Below, in pieces: positions 1 to 5,044 of a stretch of 5,044 bases of DNA. The notes under the pieces are model-generated. The model saw nothing but the letters and a program-made list of their open reading frames with translations, did no database searches and was not told the DNA's origin. Each line of letters begins with the position of its first letter. Position 1 is the first letter of the stretch. Both the position numbers and the translations under genes were made by a program. The stretch is from Planctomycetaceae bacterium (GTDB taxonomy: Bacteria > Planctomycetota > Planctomycetia > Pirellulales > Thermoguttaceae): assembly GCA_015062085.1 (NCBI GenBank), contig SUVI01000205.1:1-5044 (forward strand). Direction: 5' to 3'.

Positions 1-225
1 CGATGGAGGTCTTCTGATTCGCGAAATTTGCGACATTGAACGGATTTTCGATCTCCACGCTCTCGATCAAGCGCCTTCCCGCGCTCATATTGATGGCATT
101 GATGAAGCACTTCAGACCATTTTCCGCGCCAGGCGACGAAAATAGATACTGAAAGGCGACGAAAATAGATACTGAAACACGACATCTGCCGTCGGCGGCA
201 GTTCAAACGGAATCTTTTCAGCCAT
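1..225 (-). pseudogene. Rpn / PD-(D/E)XK nuclease family transposase, 5' part, frameshifted by tandem duplication
   Basis: The ATG at 225-223 follows GGAGG (complement of 234-238) with an 8-nt spacer. The frame encodes MAEKIPFELPPTADVVFQYL and then FSSP, but the second copy of a 23-bp duplication shifts the frame, which ends at TGA (114-112) after 37 residues. Removing one copy in thought gives an open frame to the window edge: FSSP is followed by GAENGLKCFINAI, then RRLIESVEIENPFN and NFANQKTSI. This matches the N-terminus of the Rpn / PDDEXK_2 family: a start like 'PxxDxVFxxLF', then 'FINAI', then 'VEIxNPF', then 'KxSI' just before the first catalytic Asp, which would lie outside the window. 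Family members are DNA nucleases linked to recombination and often annotated as transposases. The gene is divergent from the cas operon. It is probably inactive as written, unless slippage between the copies restores the frame. The family call is made by recognition, without a search. Confidence 0.8.
131..176. repeat. Exact 23-bp tandem duplication (two copies, 131-153 and 154-176)
   Basis: The two adjacent 23-base units are identical and begin AGGCGACGAAAATAG. Because 23 is not a multiple of three, the second copy shifts the reading frame of the minus-strand Rpn-family gene and creates a stop 17 nt beyond the repeat. The single-copy version reads as a clean family protein, so the duplication is the derived state. 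It could be a replication-slippage mutation, a reversible on/off switch or an assembly error. Confidence 0.95.
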
Positions 226-288
226 TTTCGCAGCCTCCCCCTTTCACACCAAACACACACTCCAAACGCCCGTCCCACTGTCTTTCTG

Positions 289-316
289 ATTATATCATGA
301 AAATTGGAAAAGTCAA
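289..316 (-). promoter_or_regulatory. Sigma-70-type promoter for the divergent Rpn-family gene
   Basis: On the minus strand, TTGACT (316-311) and TATAAT (294-289) are separated by 16 bases, close to the housekeeping consensus. Transcription would start near 282, leaving a leader of about 55 bases that contains the GGAGG site before the ATG at 225. It points away from the cas operon. Function is inferred from sequence only. Confidence 0.7.
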
Positions 317-859
317 GAAACGTTTCGGAGAAAAATGGAAAGAAAAGTTAAAATCAGCCGCATTTGGTACTTGCCGCGAATATGTCTTGTATTAGGAACT
401 GGCAAAGTCCCGGTCTAACGAACAGAAATCTCATAGAAGGCACACGTGAACAGACGGATCTTCCAAGCAAAACGAAGTCCAATTCCGCAACTAAAAACAC
501 AACTAAAGACACAGGAAACTCACGGAGAAACTTGATCATAACACAAAAAAAAGCGAAAGAAACACTCCACACGAAAGTACGTTTTCACGTTTCCCGAAAA
601 ATTCGTGTTGAGGACAGTTCATTCGTTTCATATTTTCGTGCAGAGGTTTCGCAGAGTGGAAGTTTTTGAAATTCTCTCTCATTGCGTATCATGTGAAAAG
701 CAAGAATCGTGAAAAACAAGAATATCGTTCAGATCCTAAAGTGCCGCAAAATACAGTACGAAACACATTTTCTTCGGCCCCAAAGAGGATCTGCCTTCCC
801 ATTGGTTCTAACCCCATATGGCTGAGACTGGAATTTTTTGATATTTTTTAAAATTGCTC
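317..859. other. Intergenic region with no supported gene
   Basis: This stretch lies between the divergent Rpn-family promoter and the cas promoter. Short open frames exist on both strands: about 100 codons at 364-669 from a TTG, 72 codons at 572-354 and 61 codons at 666-851. None has a convincing ribosome binding site, a recognisable protein pattern or a composition like the nearby genes. The sequence is A-rich and lower in GC than the cas genes. I see no CRISPR repeat, tRNA, strong terminator or cas3 remnant. It may be old degraded DNA or regulatory sequence. Confidence 0.6.
693..723. repeat. Short imperfect direct repeat, 15-base units spaced 16 apart
   Basis: GTGAAAAGCAAGAAT (693-707) is followed after one base by GTGAAAAACAAGAAT (709-723), with a single mismatch. 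It lies in the noncoding region about 140 bases before the putative cas promoter. Two copies of an A-rich unit could bind a regulator, but chance in A-rich DNA is also plausible. Confidence 0.5.
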
Positions 860-887
860 TTGATGTTTTTTAGAAATTTGATAAAAT
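860..887 (+). promoter_or_regulatory. Putative promoter of the Cascade operon
   Basis: TTGATG (860-865) and TAAAAT (882-887) are 16 bases apart, and TG at 879-880 supplies an extended -10 element. The surroundings (about 830-900) are very AT-rich compared with the genes. Transcription would start near 894, about 57 bases before the cse1 ATG. This suggests that cse1 heads its own transcript and is not read through from a cas3 gene just upstream. The assignment rests on consensus match alone. Confidence 0.5.
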
Positions 888-950
888 AATAAACATAAAT
901 TATGGATCCCTCAAAATGATTAGAGAATTTATCGAAAGAGAGGAACATGA

Positions 951-2486
951 ATGAACGAATGTGCGGAAACGCGGTCATTCTGTCTGCTGAATGATCCTTG
1001 GATCCCCATCGCGGGACTTGGCGAGGTCAGTCTTACGGAACTCTTCACGCATCCAGAGTACGCGCGTTTGGGCGGTTCGCCGATCGAAAAGGTGGTGATC
1101 CTTCGTTTTCTGCTCTGTATCGCTCATGCCAGCACGCCGATCCCGGATGTCGATGCCTGGAGTGCCCTCACGCCGGAAAAGCTCGCCGAAAACGCGCTGG
1201 AGTATCTCGAAAAGTGGAAGGACCGATTTGATCTTTACGATGAAAAACGGCCGTTCTTGCAGTTTCCGCAGTTGAGAGGGCAGTGTGAGAAATCGAGTCC
1301 GAATGCACTCTCATTGAATGTGGCCAGCGGGAATAAAACGGTTTTAACGCAGTGGAGTGCGGCTAAGGAATGTTCGGATGCGGAGCTGGTTCGTCTGATC
1401 CTCTGTGGTTCTGGTTATGGAATGGGCGGTGGAAAATATGATCTTCGCGCAAAAGTTGATCCTAATACGATCAAGCGTAAAAAGGATACAGGAAAAGCCT
1501 CCGCTCCGCAGGGGACGCTGACGGGGTATTATGGCTATCTTCATTCTTTTTTGCTCGGCAGTACGATTCTTGAGACGGTCCGGCTGAATATGCTGACGGA
1601 GGAGGATCTTCGGGAACTTCGGCCTGATATGCCGCTGGGGCGTCCGTTTTGGGAGGAGATGCCGACGGATGAAGATGGGGTGACGGCGAAACGGTACAGT
1701 TCGGGATATTTGGGCATTCTTTTTCCGCTGGATAAATTTTTCTGTCTGGAAGACGGTGCGCTTCTGATGACGCAGGGGATCTCCAATGCACTTTATCCGT
1801 CGCACAAGAATGGTCAGTGGGACCCGGGGATCACGCTTTATCTGGACAAAAAAGACATGAAAGCCCGCTGGTGCAGTACGGAACGCACTCCCTGGCGTCA
1901 GTTGACCGGTCTGCTGCAGTTTATCGAAACTCAGGAGACGATGCCGGCTTTTGTCGTGCGCGGAACGGAGAAATTTCGGCATGATCCGAAGATCCAGGAG
2001 TTTGGACTTTGGGCGGGCGGTGTCGCGGTCAGTACGAATTCGGGGGAACAGTACGTTTCCGGAAAGAACGACTACGTGAATTCCGAATTTCTCATTCCGA
2101 TGGATTGGGTCCTTCAAAATTCGTGGAGCGTGTATCAGAGGTTGATGAAGGAGATCGAGCGTTACGCATCCATTCTCTGGAAGTCAGTAACGGCGTTCTA
2201 CAGCAAGCAGATGGTCTCGGAGCCTGGACAGAGAGAGTCGGCCGTCCGGCTTTTCTGGGAGAGGATGGAACCAATGGCGCAAACGGTCATCGAACTGTCT
2301 TGCGAAGAAGATCCGGAAGTTGTGGAAAGTGCGAAAAAGAGCTGGCAGAAACTGGCAGTTTCCTGCTATCGGGAATTCTGTCCGTGCGTGACTCCGCGTC
2401 AGATGCAGGCGTATGTGCAGTGTATGCCGAATTTCAGCGAAAAGAAGGAGACGAAAGAGAAAAAGAAGAAGGAGGGAAAGAAATGA
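951..2486 (+). CDS. casA: Type I-E Cascade large subunit Cse1 (CasA, Cas8e)
   Basis: This is the large subunit of the type I-E Cascade complex. In the family it recognises the PAM, helps open target DNA and recruits Cas3. The 511 residues are close to E. coli CasA (about 502). The N-terminus carries the family signature FCLLNDPWIPI (10-20). DLYDEKRPFLQFP (94-106) and a glycine-rich segment GSGYGMGGGKYD (153-164) match the conserved core. The region 385-495 is mostly helical in character and should be the C-terminal four-helix bundle that contacts Cse2 and the crRNA backbone. The ATG at 951 is chosen because AGAGG (939-943) lies 7 bases upstream and the signature follows directly; an ATG at 947 is out of frame. 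The last residues (498-511) form a lysine/glutamate-rich tail that looks atypical, and its codons contain the ribosome binding site of cse2. The stop overlaps the next start as ATGA, so the two are probably translationally coupled. Confidence 0.95.
   Translation: MNECAETRSFCLLNDPWIPIAGLGEVSLTELFTHPEYARLGGSPIEKVVILRFLLCIAHASTPIPDVDAWSALTPEKLAENALEYLEKWKDRFDLYDEKRPFLQFPQLRGQCEKSSPNALSLNVASGNKTVLTQWSAAKECSDAELVRLILCGSGYGMGGGKYDLRAKVDPNTIKRKKDTGKASAPQGTLTGYYGYLHSFLLGSTILETVRLNMLTEEDLRELRPDMPLGRPFWEEMPTDEDGVTAKRYSSGYLGILFPLDKFFCLEDGALLMTQGISNALYPSHKNGQWDPGITLYLDKKDMKARWCSTERTPWRQLTGLLQFIETQETMPAFVVRGTEKFRHDPKIQEFGLWAGGVAVSTNSGEQYVSGKNDYVNSEFLIPMDWVLQNSWSVYQRLMKEIERYASILWKSVTAFYSKQMVSEPGQRESAVRLFWERMEPMAQTVIELSCEEDPEVVESAKKSWQKLAVSCYREFCPCVTPRQMQAYVQCMPNFSEKKETKEKKKKEGKK
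2470..2476 (+). promoter_or_regulatory. Ribosome binding site for cse2, inside the end of cse1
   Basis: AGGAGGG lies within the lysine-rich last codons of cse1, 7 bases (after GGAGG) before the ATG at 2483. It fixes the cse2 start at the ATGA overlap and not at any upstream in-frame codon. Confidence 0.8.
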
Positions 2487-3013
2487 CGGAAACGGTTTCT
2501 AAAAGTAAAACGAGGACGGAACTTTTTGTGGATCGGGTCATTTCCCGACTGAAAACGGACAATGGGTTTCGCGCGGCGATGACTCGGGCGGACCATGAGG
2601 CTACGGCACCGCAGGCGTGGCGGTTTCTTCTTGAGCTGGGGAATGTGGATCTGGAAAAAGATTGGGAACGGCAGGCTTTCGCTTTGGTCGGTGCGGCTAT
2701 GGCTCGGGAACGGACAGAGGGGAATGGTACGCAGTCCCTGGGAAGAGCGCTTTTCTGCTGCAAAGCGGATCCGAAAGAGGCAGACGACAGTGTCGAACGC
2801 CGTCTGCGCCGTATTTTGGCGTGCGAAAACCGATCGGAACTCATCGCGGTCCTGCGTCAGACGATCCGGTTCATGCAGCGTTCCGATAAAGTGCGCTTGG
2901 ATTACGAATGGCTTCTGCGTGATATTCTTTTCTTTAATGAGAAAACGAAAGTCCGCTGGGCGCAGGATTACTATGGCCGGCATGAAGACGAAGATGCGAA
3001 GGAGGCCGAGTGA
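2483..3013 (+). CDS. casB: Type I-E Cascade small subunit Cse2 (CasB, Cas11e)
   Basis: This is the small subunit of type I-E Cascade. In known structures two copies form the 'belly' and stabilise crRNA and the displaced strand. The 176-residue product is slightly longer than E. coli CasB (about 160). The protein is mainly helical and basic. Family patterns are LGRAL (86-90), RRLRRILA (106-113), VRLDYEWLLRDILFF (137-151) and KVRWAQDYYG (156-165), the last two being the most diagnostic. It ends in a short acidic tail (HEDEDAKEAE). The start is the ATG of an ATGA overlap with cse1, supported by AGGAGGG at 2470-2476. The open frame extends far upstream to 2009, but that part lies inside cse1 in another frame and is not coding. 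The stop shares one base with the cas6e ATG (TGATG). Confidence 0.93.
   Translation: MTETVSKSKTRTELFVDRVISRLKTDNGFRAAMTRADHEATAPQAWRFLLELGNVDLEKDWERQAFALVGAAMARERTEGNGTQSLGRALFCCKADPKEADDSVERRLRRILACENRSELIAVLRQTIRFMQRSDKVRLDYEWLLRDILFFNEKTKVRWAQDYYGRHEDEDAKEAE
3001..3005 (+). promoter_or_regulatory. Ribosome binding site deciding the cas6e start
   Basis: GGAGG ends 7 bases before the ATG at 3013 but only 4 bases before the adjacent GTG at 3010. The spacing favours ATG, giving a protein that begins MFLSRLTL, as Cas6e proteins usually do (E. coli MYLSKV). Confidence 0.7.
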
Positions 3014-3624
3014 TGTTTCTTTCCCGTTTGACGCTGACGCTGCAGGATCACCGGGCGTTTCGGATCACGGACGATTACTCGATCCATCGCGTGGTCTACT
3101 CTCTCTTTCCGGAAAACGCGGACGCCGGCAGGATCCTTTACGCGGACCGAGGGATGAGGAATGCGTTTCACACGATCCTGATCCTTTCCAAAATCAGGCC
3201 GGTCTGTTCGCCGGAAACTCCGCAGAATATCGAAACGAAGGAGATCGAGCCGGGTTTCTTGAAGCATTCCCGCTACGCGTTTGAGATCCTGCTGAATCCG
3301 GTACGCAGTAAAAGTCACACGAAGCAATTGGAGCCGATCAAAGGAGAGATCCTACAGTATGAATGGTTCCTGGAAAAAGCGGCCGCGAATGGATTCACGC
3401 TCACGCCGGAGGATAAATCCCGGCTGGTCATTCACTCCGAACAGACGCTGACTTTTCGGCAGAAAGATACTCCTGAGCGAAAAGTTACGCACCATCGCGT
3501 CCGTTTTTCCGGCACGCTGACGGTCTCCGATCCCGAACTTTTCCAAAAAGCGTTTGAGCAGGGGATCGGCAGAGCCAAGGCTTTCGGTTTCGGAATGCTC
3601 CAGCTGGTTCCGGTCTGGGACTGA
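3013..3624 (+). CDS. casE: CRISPR pre-crRNA endonuclease Cas6e (CasE, Cse3)
   Basis: This is the metal-independent endoribonuclease that cuts pre-crRNA within each repeat and stays bound to the crRNA 3' handle as a Cascade subunit. The 203 residues compare with 199 in E. coli. The N-terminus MFLSRLTL opens the first ferredoxin-like fold. Tyr22 and His25 in DDYSIHRVVYSLFP (20-33) match the catalytic Tyr/His of Cas6e. The C-terminal glycine-rich loop GIGRAKAFGFGMLQLVPV (184-201) matches the E. coli GIGPAKSMGCGLLSLAPL signature. A basic stretch RSKSHTK near the middle fits RNA contact. The catalytic residues and G-loop look intact, so it should be active. The start overlaps the cse2 stop by one base. 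Its position is unusual: it precedes cas7e here but follows cas5e in E. coli. Confidence 0.95.
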   Translation: MFLSRLTLTLQDHRAFRITDDYSIHRVVYSLFPENADAGRILYADRGMRNAFHTILILSKIRPVCSPETPQNIETKEIEPGFLKHSRYAFEILLNPVRSKSHTKQLEPIKGEILQYEWFLEKAAANGFTLTPEDKSRLVIHSEQTLTFRQKDTPERKVTHHRVRFSGTLTVSDPELFQKAFEQGIGRAKAFGFGMLQLVPVWD

Positions 3625-3700
3625 GCCGTTCTGCGTTCCATTCGTCCAAGATCCACGAAACGATCCAAAAATCCAACATTTTCATAAAAAGGAAAAAATC

Positions 3701-5044
<1,344 letters not shown>

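Noticed and set aside
131..176. Tandem repeat as a minimal CRISPR array
   Set aside because: The two units are directly adjacent with no spacer, lie inside a coding sequence and lack the dyad symmetry expected of a I-E repeat.
354..572. Hydrophobic 72-codon frame on - strand, a possible small membrane protein
   Set aside because: There is no ribosome binding site, and the hydrophobic character is what the complement of A-rich DNA yields by chance.
364..669. Open frame of 101 codons on + strand
   Set aside because: It starts at TTG without a ribosome binding site, its composition follows the A-rich local DNA and no family pattern is visible.
1344..2117. 257-codon frame on - strand inside cse1
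   Set aside because: It is the antisense shadow of cse1, which has clear family motifs; the product is Arg/Pro/Ile-rich with no recognisable domain.
3641..3659. Hairpin as an internal terminator between cas6e and cas7e
   Set aside because: The stem is only 5 base pairs with a 9-base loop and no T-run follows, so termination is unlikely.
3554..3700. Upstream extension of cas7e
   Set aside because: It overlaps the end of cas6e in another frame; the ATG at 3701 has a ribosome binding site and leads directly into the conserved N-terminus.

Overview
This window holds most of the Cascade (interference complex) operon of a type I-E CRISPR-Cas system, read left to right on the + strand. The order is cse1/casA (951-2486), cse2/casB (2483-3013), cas6e/casE (3013-3624), cas7e/casC (3701-4786) and the first 82 codons of cas5e/casD (4797 to the right edge). 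All five Cascade subunit types are present, and each carries its family's recognisable motifs. The genes are tightly linked: ATGA overlap, TGATG overlap, a 76-nt gap, then a 10-nt gap. Most starts have a purine-rich Shine-Dalgarno sequence at normal spacing.

The order differs from the textbook E. coli arrangement (cas3-casA-casB-casC-casD-casE-cas1-cas2) because cas6e lies between cse2 and cas7e. No cas3, cas1, cas2 or CRISPR repeat is visible, and cas3 is not immediately upstream of cse1. It may lie beyond either edge. The expected complex would process pre-crRNA (Cas6e), coat the crRNA (Cas7e, Cse2, Cas5e), recognise the PAM and target (Cse1) and then need Cas3 for degradation.

The left edge (1-225, - strand) holds the start of a divergent gene of the Rpn / PD-(D/E)XK nuclease-transposase family. 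It has a good promoter (TTGACT-16-TATAAT) and a strong ribosome binding site. An exact 23-bp tandem duplication at 131-176 shifts its frame and ends translation after 37 residues. If one copy is removed, the frame stays open to the window edge and encodes a typical family N-terminus. This is the clearest unusual sequence event in the window.

Between the two divergent units, about 540 bases (317-859) hold no gene I can support, only a short imperfect tandem repeat. It is followed by an AT-rich promoter-like stretch (860-887) that probably drives the cas operon.

The host is a bacterium with moderate GC in its genes and Shine-Dalgarno initiation. Rpn-family elements beside an I-E locus would fit a gut or anaerobic lineage, perhaps of the Lentisphaerota/Verrucomicrobiota group, but that is a low-confidence guess. 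The system is a known subtype, not a new one. The points worth checking are the gene order, the missing neighbouring cas3 and the duplication-broken Rpn gene.
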